A DNA stretch of 45,264 nucleotides, from the NCBI RefSeq assembly GCF_026241095.1, contig NZ_JAPFGB010000040.1, positions 1-45,264 of the forward strand. The letters run 5' to 3'. Made by a program: the position numbers and the translations under genes. Below the pieces are notes generated by a model. That model made no database searches. It saw only the letters and a program-made list of their open reading frames with translations, and was not told where the DNA came from. Below, piece after piece: positions 23,707-36,526 of this stretch. Numbering within the stretch: the stretch's first letter is position 1; each line of letters begins with the position of its first letter. The stretch is from Saccharopolyspora sp. NFXS83 (GTDB lineage Bacteria > Actinomycetota > Actinomycetes > Mycobacteriales > Pseudonocardiaceae).

Positions 23707-24438
23707 TCAGGTCCTGACCACTCGGCTGGTGAGCGCGCCGATTCCGTCGATCTCGGCCACGAGCGAGTCGCCCGGTTCGATCGGGCTGATCGTGCCGGGG
23801 GCGCCGGTGAGGACCACGTCGCCCTTGGCCAGCTCGACCAGCGTGGACAGGTGGGACAGGGTTTCCGGGATGCTGCGGACCAGGTCCGCGGTGGATCCCG
23901 TCGCGACCCGGTCGCCGTTGCGGCGCAACGTGATCGCCGCGTCGGTGGCGTCGAACCTCGTCTCGATCCACGGGCCCAGCGGCGTGAAGCCGCGCCTGCT
24001 CTTCGCCGCCGTGCACAGCGGATCGCGGCGCTGCTCGTCGCGGGCCGTGACGTCGAGCGCGATCGTGTAGCCGAGCACGCGGGTGAGCACCAGCTCCGGA
24101 TCCGCCTGCCACATCGGAGCGCCCACGACCACCGCCAGCTCGGCCGCCGCCTCCACCAGCCCGATCCCGGCCGGCAGCGGGATCGCATCGCCCGGTCCCG
24201 CCACGCTGCCCACCGCTTTCAGGAACGTCGCCGGTGGCAGCACCTCGCCTTCGGCATCGACCCTGCTCGCCACGCCGAACACCGTGCTCGGCAGCACCGG
24301 CACCAGCAACGACTCGGGGCTGCCGAACGGGTCGCCGATCGGCACCTCCGCGGTGGGCTCCGGAAGAGGGTGCAGCACCCCGCCCACCAGCGCCCCGGAC
24401 TGGGGGCCGGACGCCGCTTGGTAACGCACCAGTCTCAT
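23707..24438 (-). CDS. Fumarylacetoacetate hydrolase family protein
   Basis: The 243-residue cytoplasmic protein shows the FAH fold: a short N-terminal cap (MRLVRYQAASGPQSGALVGG) and the hydrolase domain. The domain carries AAELAVVVGAP, LGYTIALDVTARD, SRRGFTPLGPWIET and GDVVLTGAPGTISPIEPGDS. Acidic residues in these strands bind Mg or Mn in the family, which includes hydratases, isomerases and acylpyruvases of aromatic catabolism. The specific reaction is unknown. ATG at 24438 has GGAG eight bases before it; GTG at 24447 is the alternative. No other aromatic catabolic gene is adjacent. Confidence 0.85.
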   Translation of the reverse strand: MRLVRYQAASGPQSGALVGGVLHPLPEPTAEVPIGDPFGSPESLLVPVLPSTVFGVASRVDAEGEVLPPATFLKAVGSVAGPGDAIPLPAGIGLVEAAAELAVVVGAPMWQADPELVLTRVLGYTIALDVTARDEQRRDPLCTAAKSRRGFTPLGPWIETRFDATDAAITLRRNGDRVATGSTADLVRSIPETLSHLSTLVELAKGDVVLTGAPGTISPIEPGDSLVAEIDGIGALTSRVVRT

Positions 24439-24750
24439 GCGACGCACTCCACGAAGTAGTAGGGATTCCGTTCGGTCCGGAACGCGGCGCGGAAGCCCGT
24501 GCGGCGCCGTGGGGCCATCCCATCAGGTAGGTGTCGCCGCAACCAACAGTCCACGTGGGAACCGGCGCAACCCGTGAAGTCGCTCACGCCCCCGGCGGTG
24601 GCGGAGATCGCGGCCGGTTCTCGCGGCCGGGAACGGTCGCACGCCGCGAGTTCGCCGGGCCTGGCCGCACGATCTTGTGAGATTCTTCGGGCCCCCGCCG
24701 GTGATCCGGCGGGGTGGCCGCGGGGACGGGCGACGAGAGGGGTGAGCGCC
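24439..24750. other. Gene-free region between the FAH and DUF218 genes
   Basis: This stretch of about 310 bases separates divergent genes. The clearest element is a perfect hairpin CCCCGCCGG-TGAT-CCGGCGGGG at 24693-24714, about 40 bases before the DUF218 start, which could be a leader structure. No clear promoter boxes were found. Confidence 0.4.
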
Positions 24751-25404
24751 GTGGCGGTACCGGCGGAGTCGGCGGCGGACGTGCGGACGTTGTGGGACTA
24801 CCACGACCTCCGGCACGAGCCGCGCCGCTGCGACGTGGGCGTGGGCCTCGGCAGCCACGACCTCGGAGTCGCGACGCGCACCGCCGAGCTGTACCACCAA
24901 GGCTGGTTTCCGCGGATCGTGTTCACCGGCGCCAACGCGCCCACCACCGTCGAGCGGTTCCCGCGCGGTGAGGCGGTGCACTTCCGGGAGCACGCGCTGG
25001 AGCTCGGCGTCCCCGAGTCGGCCATCGCGGTCGAGACGGCGGCCACGAACACCGGGGAGAACATCGAGTTCACCCGCGCGCTGCTGGCCGAACAAGGCCT
25101 GCTGCACGCCCAGGTCACGTTGATCTCCCGCCCCTACCAGCAGCGCCGCGCCCTCGCGACGGCCCGGAAGCGCTGGCCCGAGGCCGAATTCCGCTGCGCC
25201 GCGACCGCGCAGTCGCTGGAGGAGCACGTCGAGAGCATCGGCGACCCGCACCGGGTGATCACCATGCTGGTGGGCGACACGCAGCGGATCACCCGCTACG
25301 CCGAACTCGGCTTCGCCGCGCCGCAAGACGTGCCCGCGGAGGTGCACGCCGCCTACCTGCGGCTCGTCGACGCCGGTTACACGGCGCGCCTGGTCCGGGA
25401 CTGA
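24751..25404 (+). CDS. DUF218 (YdcF/SanA/ElyC-like) protein
   Basis: The protein of about 217 residues has the DUF218 Rossmann-like fold. CDVGVGLGSHDLGVATRTAE is the first nucleotide-type loop, followed by WFPRIVFTGANAPTTVERFP, then ETAATNTGENIEFTRALLAE, a strongly conserved family signature, and VTLISRPYQQRRALATARKR. E. coli relatives are YdcF and the envelope proteins SanA and ElyC, but this protein lacks a membrane segment, so it is more YdcF-like. The biochemical role is unknown. GTG at 24751 has AGGGGTG upstream; GTG at 24742 is the alternative. Confidence 0.82.
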   Translation: MAVPAESAADVRTLWDYHDLRHEPRRCDVGVGLGSHDLGVATRTAELYHQGWFPRIVFTGANAPTTVERFPRGEAVHFREHALELGVPESAIAVETAATNTGENIEFTRALLAEQGLLHAQVTLISRPYQQRRALATARKRWPEAEFRCAATAQSLEEHVESIGDPHRVITMLVGDTQRITRYAELGFAAPQDVPAEVHAAYLRLVDAGYTARLVRD

Positions 25405-25405
25405 T

Positions 25406-25442
25406 CCGCTGGACCGCCCCGCCGGGCGAGGCGGTCCAGCGG
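25406..25442. terminator. Bidirectional terminator between the DUF218 gene and gltD
   Basis: CCGCTGGACCGCC (25406-25418) pairs perfectly with GGCGGTCCAGCGG (25430-25442), an 11-base loop between. It starts two bases after the stop of the plus-strand gene, and the minus-strand gltD ends seven bases beyond. Confidence 0.8.
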
Positions 25443-25448
25443 GACCGG

Positions 25449-26946
25449 CTACACCACCGCCAGCGGCAGCGCCGTCGGGTGCACCGGCGACGGCAGGTCG
25501 GAGGCACCGGTGAGGTGCGCGTCCACCGCGTTCGCCACCGAACGGCCCTCCGCGATCGCCCACACCACCAGCGACGCGCCGCGGTGCGCGTCACCGCAGA
25601 CGAACACGCCCGGCGCGGACGTCTCCCAGTCGGAGCCGCAGCCGATGGTGCCGCGGCCGGACAGCTCGATGCCGAGGCCGTCGAGCAGCGGCATGTGCTC
25701 CACGCCCTCGAAGCCGATCGCGAACAGCGCCAGGTCGCACGGCACCTCCTCCGGGGCGTCGGAGACCGGCACGACCTGCCGCTTGCCGTCGGCGTCGCGC
25801 TCCACGCGCACCTCCCGCAGCCGCACCGCGCGCACGCGACCGTCGTCGTCGCCGACGAACTCCTCCACGGCTACGGCGAACTTCCGCTCCCCGGCCTCCT
25901 CGTGCGCCGGGTAGGTGCGCAAGATGTACGGCCACGTCGGCCACGGCGACAGGTCGTCGTCGCGCCGCGTCGGCGGCTGCGGGTACTGGTCGAGCTGCGT
26001 CACGCTCAGCGCGCCCTGGCGGGTGGCGGTGCCGTAGCAGTCGGCGCCGGTGTCGCCGCCGCCGATGATGACGACGTGCTTGCCGCGCGCGGAGATCGGC
26101 GTCGGCCCGTCGCCCTCGACCTCCTTGTTCGCGGGCACCAAGTGCTCCATCGCCAGGTGCACGCCGTCGAGGTCCCGGCCGGGCACCACGCGGTCGTCCC
26201 GGCCGCGCAGCGCGCCCACCGCGAGGACCACCGCGTCGTGGCCCGCCCGCAGCTGCTCCACCGTCACGTCGGCGCCGACCTCGCAGCCGGTCACGAACTT
26301 GGTGCCCTCGGCGCGCATCTGCCCCAACCGGCGGTCCAGGACGGACTTCTCCATCTTGAACTCGGGGATCCCGTAGCGGAGCAGGCCGCCGAGGCGGTCG
26401 TCGCGCTCGTAGACGGTCACCTCGTGCCCGGCGCGGGTGAGCTGCTGGGCCGCGGCGAGCCCGGCAGGCCCGGAGCCGACGACGGCGACCCGGTGGCCGG
26501 TGCCGACCTCGGCGGGCCGCGGTTGCACCTGGTCGTGCTCCCAGGCGACCTCCGCGATGGTCTCCTCGACCCGCTTGATCGTCACCGCTCCCCCGGCGTC
26601 CGGGGAGATCGCCAGCACGCACGCCGCCTCGCAGGGGGCCGGGCAGAGCTTGCCGGTGAACTCGGGGAAGTTGTTCGTCGCGTGCAGCCGCTCGCTCGCC
26701 TGGTCCCAGTGGCCGCGGCGGACCTGGTCGTTCCACTCCGGGATGAGGTTGCCCAGCGGGCACCCCGCCGAACCGGAGTGGCAGAACGGGATGCCGCAGT
26801 CCATGCAGCGCGCGGCCTGCGTGGACACCTCCGCCTTGCGGTCCGATGTGGACAGTGCCGCGTAGACCTCGCGCCAGTCGCCGAGCCGCTCGTCGTAGGA
26901 GCGCTTCGGGGCCTCGGCCCGGGAGAACTTCAGGAAACCCTTCGGG

Positions 26947-26954
<8 letters not shown>
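25449..26954 (-). CDS. gltD: Glutamate synthase small (beta) subunit
   Basis: The 501-residue subunit feeds electrons from NADPH to the large subunit for making two glutamates from glutamine and 2-oxoglutarate. The N-terminal iron-sulfur domain has two Cys clusters ([20 protein letters not shown] and [13 protein letters not shown]). FAD binding is at [17 protein letters not shown] near residue 155, followed by [21 protein letters not shown] binding is at [18 protein letters not shown] near residue 285. GTG at 26954 overlaps the gltB stop by eight bases, so the subunits are coupled. Length and motif order are normal. Confidence 0.97.
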
Positions 26955-31497
<4,543 letters not shown>

Positions 31498-32053
31498 TGC
31501 GCAAACCTCCCTCGTCGGTTCTCGTGCTGGGAGAACACCGCGACGTGCGCGGTGATCTCTTCCGGGCACGGGACGACGCTGGCCCGCGTGGGCGTCCGGC
31601 GCTGGACGGATGATCGGCCGAGCCGGGCAAGGGCACCGCGCTCGGCGAAAGCAGCTCCGGTCGGCGAGCCGGAAAGCGGCAGTGGAGTGCGAGCCGCAGA
31701 GACCGCCGTTCCGGCGAGCGGAGCGGTCGGATTCTTCAAGCACCAGGCCACGACGGGCACCCTTGCCACGACCCGAGTTCGCCGAACCTTAACAAGCACG
31801 ATACCCGGAAGCAGCACCGCAAGTCAGCTCTCGGCCGGCGTGAATATTCCGACTTCCCAGCGAACCGCGCCACCCGCCGCAGGTGGACGGCGGGGATCCG
31901 CACCCGGTCTCCGCGAGTGACGATCAGTTCCTGGTATCTTTCCAGCTCGGGGCGCTCGTGGCAGCGAATTCCGGTGCGTTCGCGCGCGGCGTCGCCGCCA
32001 GCCACCGCACCCGGCGCGCACACGTGGCGCACCGGCCCGACCACGAGGACGTC
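31498..32053. other. Gene-free divergent region between gltB and the importer gene
   Basis: About 556 bases separate gltB (minus) from the substrate-binding protein gene (plus). On the minus strand TAAGGT at 31786-31791 is a candidate -10 box, which would give gltB a leader of about 280 bases. On the plus strand TATCTT at 31935-31940 is a candidate -10 for the importer. I found no cobalamin riboswitch B12-box, no iron-box-like sequence and no known glutamine-type RNA in it. Confidence 0.4.
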
Positions 32054-33007
32054 ATGCTCGGGTTCCGCCGCATTCCCGCCCTGCTGCTGGCCGTGCTGGC
32101 CCTGCTGTTCGCCGGCACCTCGTGCGCCACGCGCACACCGTCCCCCGCACCGGAAGCCCCGGTCGAGGACCCGGCCGCCGCGTTCCCCGCGCAGATCACC
32201 ATCGAAGGCCAAGAGCCGGTGACGCTGCCCCAGCAGCCCAAGAGCATCGTGTCGCTGAGCCCCACCGCCACCGAATCGCTGTACGCCATCGGCGCGGGCG
32301 AGCAGGTCAAGGCCACCGACCAGTTCTCCACCTTCCCCCCGCACGCACCGCGCACCGACCTCAGCGGCCTCACCAGCGACGCCGCGGCCGTCGCCGGCCA
32401 CGACCCGGACCTGGTCATCGCACCCGAAGGTGCCGGCAAGCTCGTCGACGGACTGCACGAGCTGGAGATCCCGGTGCTGGTCACGCCGTCGGCGGCGTCC
32501 CTGGACGAGGCGTACGCGCAGATCGAGACCCTCGGCCAGGCCACCGGGCACAGCAGGCAGGCCCACGACGTGACGCGGCGGATGCGCGACGACATCGCCA
32601 AGATCGTCGCCGACACCCCGAAGCCGCCGGAGCCGCTGAGCTACTTCCACGAAGTCAGCCCGGACTTCTACACCACCACCTCGAACAGCTTCATCGGCGG
32701 CGTGTACGGGCTGTTCGGCCTCACCAACATCGCCGACGAAGCGGGCGGCGCGGGCAACGACTTCCCGCAGCTGGCCCAAGAACGCATCGTGCAGGCCGAC
32801 CCCGACCTGATCTTCCTGGCGGACGCGAAGTGCTGCGGCGCCACCCCGCAGTCCACCGCCACCCGCCCCGGCTGGGACACGCTCACCGCCGTGCGGGAGA
32901 ACCGGGTCATCGCCCTCGACGACGACGTCGCCGGCCGCTGGGGGCCGCGCGTGGTCGACTTGGTACGGGCAGTGAGCGACACCGTCTCCCGCACCCAGCG
33001 GCCTTGA
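32054..33007 (+). CDS. ABC importer substrate-binding lipoprotein (BtuF/FecB type)
   Basis: The 317-residue exported protein begins with a lipoprotein signal (LLLAVLALLFAGTSCA), with lipid attachment likely at the Cys near residue 25. It then has the helical-backbone binding fold of cluster A-II proteins: PKSIVSLSPTATESLYAIGA, later DPDLVIAPEGAGKLVDGL, and GGVYGLFGLTNIADEAGGAG. The SLSPTATE start and overall length resemble BtuF-like cobalamin binders, but ferric siderophore and haem binders look similar. ATG at 32054 is preceded by CGAGGA. Permease and ATPase genes follow after a 316-base gap filled by repeat copy D. Confidence 0.85.
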   Translation: MLGFRRIPALLLAVLALLFAGTSCATRTPSPAPEAPVEDPAAAFPAQITIEGQEPVTLPQQPKSIVSLSPTATESLYAIGAGEQVKATDQFSTFPPHAPRTDLSGLTSDAAAVAGHDPDLVIAPEGAGKLVDGLHELEIPVLVTPSAASLDEAYAQIETLGQATGHSRQAHDVTRRMRDDIAKIVADTPKPPEPLSYFHEVSPDFYTTTSNSFIGGVYGLFGLTNIADEAGGAGNDFPQLAQERIVQADPDLIFLADAKCCGATPQSTATRPGWDTLTAVRENRVIALDDDVAGRWGPRVVDLVRAVSDTVSRTQRP

Positions 33008-33009
33008 GG

Positions 33010-33290
33010 GGCTTCCGGTCGTCTTGTTCTGGTGGTCGGGTAACGGAACCTCAGCGGCTTCCTCGCTGCGGGATCTTTTTCCCGAGTGGCTCCGCCACGA
33101 GGGAAAAAGCCGTCCTCGCGAGGAAGCCGCTGAGAACCCGCCGGTGAGCGGCTTCTCGACGTGGGCTATGCGCTTCGCGCATCCAGGCACGGCCTTCGGC
33201 CGCAAGGCAAGCGGGCTTCGCCGCCCACTGCACGGCCTTCGACCTCAAGGCAGGCAGGCTTCGCCGCCCACTGCGCGGCTTCGACGCTGA
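33010..33290 (+). repeat. Dispersed hairpin repeat, full copy (copy D) with 43-bp tandem units
   Basis: The head TTCCGGTCGT...GGTGGTCGGGT (33013-33041) is shared with copy E. The left arm CTCAGCGGCTTCCTCGC (33050-33066) pairs perfectly with 33118-33134. The 51-base core between them (33067-33117) has an inner hairpin, CTTTTTCCC with GGGAAAAAG and GTGGC with GCCAC. A 35-base module (33148-33182) is identical to one in copy E. Two 43-base tandem units follow (33188-33230 and 33231-33273), beginning CACGGCCTTCG and ending GCTTCGCCGCCCACTG. It fills the gap inside the importer locus and holds no protein gene. Confidence 0.9.
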
Positions 33291-33323
33291 CATGACAGAG
33301 CTGAGCGTTTTCTGCGAGGACTC

Positions 33324-34352
33324 GTGAGACGGATGCCGCGCACCTCCCGGCTGCGGCCGGGGGCGCTGATGGCGGGGGTGGCGGCGTTGCTGCTGGCGCT
33401 GCTCGGCTCGGTGCTGCTGGGGGCCGCTGAGCTCGGGTGGACGCGGGTGCTCGCGGAGATCTGGGCGCAGCTCACCGGTGGGCACTCACCGCTGTCCGAG
33501 CGCGAAGCGGCGATCCTGTGGCGGCTGCGGGTGCCGCGCGCCGTGCTCGGGGCGCTGGTCGGGGCCGCGCTCGGGGTGTCCGGTGCCGCCTTCCAAGGGG
33601 TGTTCCGCAATCCGCTGGCCGACCCGTACCTGCTGGGCGCGGCAGGCGGCGCCGGGCTCGGCGTGACGCTCGTGATCACCATGCTGCCGCAGGCCGGATC
33701 GGCGCCCGGCGCGGCGCAGGCCGCCGCGTTCGCCGGAGCGCTCGGCGGGGTGGCCCTGACCTGGCTGCTGGGGCGTTCCGCGGGCAACGACGCGGCGACA
33801 CTGGTGCTGGCGGGGGTCGCCGTCGGCGCCTTCCTCGCCGCCGGGCAGACGTTCCTGCAGCAGCTGCGGCTGGAGAGCCTGCAGCAGGTCTACCTGTGGA
33901 TCCTGGGCCGGTTGAGCACCGCGGGCTGGACGGACGTGCTGCTGGTGCTGCCGCTGCTGGTGATCTCGGGTGCGGTGCTGTGCGCCTGCTCCCGGCTGCT
34001 GGACCTGCTCGGCACCGGCGACGAGGAGGCCGCCTCGCTCGGCGTGCACCCCGGCCGGGCCCGCGCCGTGGTGCTGGTGGCCGCGTCGCTGGCCACCGCC
34101 GCGGCTGTGTCGGTGGCCGGGCTGATCGGGTTCGTCGGGCTCGTCGTGCCGCACCTGGTGCGGCTGGCCTGCGGCGGGACCTACCGGATCGTCGTGCCGC
34201 TGTCGCTGCTGTTCGGCGGCGCCTTCCTCGTGCTGGCCGACATGCTCGCGCGGACCGCGCTCGCCCCCGCCGAACTGCCCATCGGCGTGATCACCGCGTT
34301 CACCGGAGCACCGTTCTTCGCGGTGCTGCTGCACCGGAGCAGGCGCGCGTGA
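33324..34352 (+). CDS. ABC importer permease (BtuC/FecCD family)
   Basis: The 342-residue membrane protein of the FecCD family has about ten helices. Signatures are WRLRVPRAVLGALVGAALGV, SGAAFQGVFRNPLADPYLLG, the central YLWILGRLSTAGWTDVL and the ATPase-coupling region SVAGLIGFVGLVVPHLVRLA. The C-terminal LPIGVITAFTGAPFFAVLL is typical. It would form the homodimeric channel for cobalamin, haem or a siderophore. GTG at 33324 has GAGGA very close upstream; ATG at 33333 is the alternative. Its stop overlaps the ATPase start (GTGA). Confidence 0.92.
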   Translation: MRRMPRTSRLRPGALMAGVAALLLALLGSVLLGAAELGWTRVLAEIWAQLTGGHSPLSEREAAILWRLRVPRAVLGALVGAALGVSGAAFQGVFRNPLADPYLLGAAGGAGLGVTLVITMLPQAGSAPGAAQAAAFAGALGGVALTWLLGRSAGNDAATLVLAGVAVGAFLAAGQTFLQQLRLESLQQVYLWILGRLSTAGWTDVLLVLPLLVISGAVLCACSRLLDLLGTGDEEAASLGVHPGRARAVVLVAASLATAAAVSVAGLIGFVGLVVPHLVRLACGGTYRIVVPLSLLFGGAFLVLADMLARTALAPAELPIGVITAFTGAPFFAVLLHRSRRA

Positions 34353-35137
34353 ACGACCTGCGGATCCGCGACCTCACCGCCGGGTACCGGCGGCGCACCG
34401 TGCTGTCCGAGATCTCCGCGCACGTCCCCGGCGGCGGCTGGCTCGGCATCATCGGCCCCAACGGCTCCGGCAAGTCCACCCTGCTCAAAGCCGTCGCGGG
34501 CCTGCTGCGCCACGAAGGCACCGTGCTCATCGGCGGGCGCCCGCTGCACGACGCCGGACGCCGGGAACGGGCCCGGCTGCTCGGGTACGCGCCGCAGATC
34601 CCGCAGCTGCCGCCGGGGCTCACCGTCACCGACTACGTGCTGCTGGGCCGCACCCCGCACCTCGGGCCGCTCGGCCGGGAAGGACAAGCCGACCGGGAAG
34701 TGGTCGAGCGGATCGTGGAACGCCTCGACCTGACCCGGCTCGCCGCGCGCCCGCTGACCGAGCTCTCCGGCGGGGAGCGGCAACGGGCCGCGCTCGGGCG
34801 GGCGCTGGCGCAGCGCGCCGGAGTGCTGCTGCTCGACGAACCCACCACCGGCCTCGACATCGGGCACGCGCAAGCGCTGCTGGACCTCGTCGACGAGCTG
34901 CGCCGCGAACTCGGAACCACCGTCGTCACGACCCTGCACGACCTGACGATCTCCGCGCAGTACGCCGAGGACCTGCTGCTGCTCGCCGACGGCCGCGTCG
35001 CCGCGCACGGCACGCCCGCCGACGTGCTCACCCCTGACGTGCTCACCGTGCACTACGACGCCCGAGTCGCCGTGCTCACCGGTCCCGACGGTTGCCCGGT
35101 TATCGCTCCGGTTCGGGGTTCCGGTCGTTCTGCATAG
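34349..35137 (+). CDS. ABC importer ATP-binding protein (BtuD/FecE type)
   Basis: The 262-residue ATPase has Walker A GPNGSGKS near residue 37, a Q-loop (YAPQIPQLPPGLTV), the ABC signature LSGGERQRAALGRALAQRA, Walker B VLLLDEPTTGLD, and the switch His in VVTTLHDLTISAQYAEDLLL. It powers the permease encoded by the overlapping upstream gene. The last residues GSGRSA and the stop codon are read from the head of repeat copy E (from 35119), so the natural C-terminus was probably altered when the repeat arrived. Confidence 0.93.
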   Translation: MNDLRIRDLTAGYRRRTVLSEISAHVPGGGWLGIIGPNGSGKSTLLKAVAGLLRHEGTVLIGGRPLHDAGRRERARLLGYAPQIPQLPPGLTVTDYVLLGRTPHLGPLGREGQADREVVERIVERLDLTRLAARPLTELSGGERQRAALGRALAQRAGVLLLDEPTTGLDIGHAQALLDLVDELRRELGTTVVTTLHDLTISAQYAEDLLLLADGRVAAHGTPADVLTPDVLTVHYDARVAVLTGPDGCPVIAPVRGSGRSA

Positions 35138-35260
35138 GTGGTCGGGTAGCGGCTTCTCGACGTGGGCTATGCGCTTCGCGCATACGAGCACGGCCTCCGG
35201 CCGCACGGCAGGCGTGGCTTCGCCGCCCGAGGCACGGCTCGGCCGCTAGACAGGCTCCGC
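35118..35260 (+). repeat. Dispersed hairpin repeat, core-less copy (copy E)
   Basis: The head (35119-35147) matches copy D in 29-base length and most positions. It continues straight into the 35-base module at 35149-35183, identical to 33148-33182, skipping the arms and 51-base core. One 43-base unit follows at 35189-35231. It begins inside the ATPase gene and supplies its stop codon. Confidence 0.85.
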
Positions 35261-35284
35261 CGCCGACTAGGCGGATCGCGAAAA

Positions 35285-35321
35285 ACGGCCGTGCCTCCGG
35301 GTGGTCCGGTGACACGGCCGT
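35285..35321 (-). terminator. Intrinsic terminator of lgt
   Basis: ACGGCCGTG (35285-35293) pairs with CACGGCCGT (35313-35321). Read on the minus strand, the stem is followed directly by TTTTT, so it is a proper terminator for lgt. Confidence 0.8.
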
Positions 35322-35339
35322 CGTGCGGCTCGGTGGAAG

Positions 35340-36470
35340 CTACTTCTCCTCGGTCTCGTCCGGCTGGTCCGGCTTCTTGTCGCCGGTGACGGCCGTGGCC
35401 GACGCCTCCTTCGGGCGCTTGTCCGAGGCGGAATCCTCCGGTTCCGGTGGGTCCGCGCCGGCTTCTGCCTTCGACGCGCCTGATCCCGACGGGCGCTCGT
35501 CCACGTCGGTGGAAGACGTCTCGCCGGACTTGCCGTCGGCGGCCGGTTCCACGCCGTAATCGTCGTCGCCGGGCAGCGGCTTCCCGCGCAGCGACGCCGG
35601 GTCCTCCCGCTTGCCGCGCACCACCAGCAGGTAGATCACGGCCAGCGCGAACACGATCAGCGAGGTGAACACGTTGATGCGGATGCCCAGCAGGTGCGTG
35701 GCCTCGTCGGTGCGCATCATCTCGATCCACACCCGGCCCGCCGTGTAGCCCGCGACGTAGAGCGCGAACACCCGGCCGCGGCCCATCCGGAACTTCCGGT
35801 CCGCCCACACGATCAGCACGGCGACCAGCAGGTTCCACAGCAGCTCGTACAGGAACGTCGGATGCACCACCGCGAGCGGCGCGGCCTGGTCGATGGCGTG
35901 CCCGTAGATCTGGTCCGCCATGCCCGTCTCCGGGTCGATGCGCCGGTAGATCTCCAGCCCCCACGGCACCGTCGTCGGGCTGCCGTAGAGCTCCTGGTTG
36001 AACCAGTTCCCCAACCGGCCGATGGCCTGCGCGGTGACCAGCGCCGGAGCGATCGCGTCGGCGAACGCCGCCAGCGACACCCCGCGCCTGCGGCAACCGA
36101 TCCAGGCACCGACCGCGCCCAGCGCGACCGCGCCCCAGATGCCGAGGCCGCCCTCCCAGACCTTCAACGCGTCCAGCGGGTTGCGCCCCGGACCGAAGTA
36201 CTTGTACCAGTCCGTCGCGACGTGGTAGAGCCGCCCGCCGACCAGCCCGAACGGAACGGCGAACACCGCGATGTCGGTGACCACGCCCTTGCGGCCACCC
36301 CGCGCCTGCCAGCGCCGGTCACCCCACAGGATCGCCACGATGATCCCGGCGATGATGCACAGCGCGTACGCGCGCAACGGCACCGGGCCGATCTGCCAGA
36401 CCCCCTGCGGAGGGCTGGGAATGTTCGCCAGGAACGAGGTCGCCGAGGCAGCGAGGTTGTGCGCGCTCAC
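35340..36470 (-). CDS. lgt: Prolipoprotein diacylglyceryl transferase with long acidic tail
   Basis: The 376-residue membrane enzyme moves diacylglycerol from phosphatidylglycerol to the lipobox Cys of prolipoproteins. The Lgt signature GRLGNWFNQELYGSPTTVPW is intact, preceded by YALCIIAGIIVAILWGDRRW and ALGAVGAWIGCRRRGVSLAA, with about seven membrane helices. About 90 residues at the C-terminus (from GKREDPASL) are Asp/Glu/Pro/Ser-rich and probably disordered, an extension seen in actinobacterial Lgt. GTG at 36470 is preferred; TACGGT lies seven bases before it and suggests a leaderless message, though GGTGGGG could be a ribosome site. It follows trpA, as in Mycobacterium. Confidence 0.95.
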   Translation of the reverse strand: MSAHNLAASATSFLANIPSPPQGVWQIGPVPLRAYALCIIAGIIVAILWGDRRWQARGGRKGVVTDIAVFAVPFGLVGGRLYHVATDWYKYFGPGRNPLDALKVWEGGLGIWGAVALGAVGAWIGCRRRGVSLAAFADAIAPALVTAQAIGRLGNWFNQELYGSPTTVPWGLEIYRRIDPETGMADQIYGHAIDQAAPLAVVHPTFLYELLWNLLVAVLIVWADRKFRMGRGRVFALYVAGYTAGRVWIEMMRTDEATHLLGIRINVFTSLIVFALAVIYLLVVRGKREDPASLRGKPLPGDDDYGVEPAADGKSGETSSTDVDERPSGSGASKAEAGADPPEPEDSASDKRPKEASATAVTGDKKPDQPDETEEK

Positions 36471-36477
36471 GCGCCCC

Positions 36478-36483
36478 ACCGTA
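36478..36483 (-). promoter_or_regulatory. -10 box of lgt, leaderless type
   Basis: TACGGT on the minus strand, seven bases before the GTG start at 36470. Confidence 0.4.
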
Positions 36484-36526
36484 TCGGTCCCCATCGAACG
36501 TTCCGAGGTCTGGGGCTTTTTAGGCG

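Noticed and set aside
12001-25404. Biosynthetic gene cluster or prophage
   Set aside because: No polyketide, peptide synthetase, terpene, integrase or phage structural genes were seen; the block is a mix of unrelated single-gene units.
31498-32053. Cobalamin riboswitch or iron box before the importer genes
   Set aside because: No B12-box and no iron-regulator palindrome could be found, so the importer substrate stays open.
31736-33205. Long minus-strand frame of 489 codons
   Set aside because: It begins in repeat copy D and runs antisense to the binding-protein gene with biased composition; it is a shadow frame.
34181-35206. Minus-strand frame of 341 codons
   Set aside because: It starts in repeat copy E and lies antisense to the ATPase gene; its first residues are those encoded by the shared 35-base repeat module.
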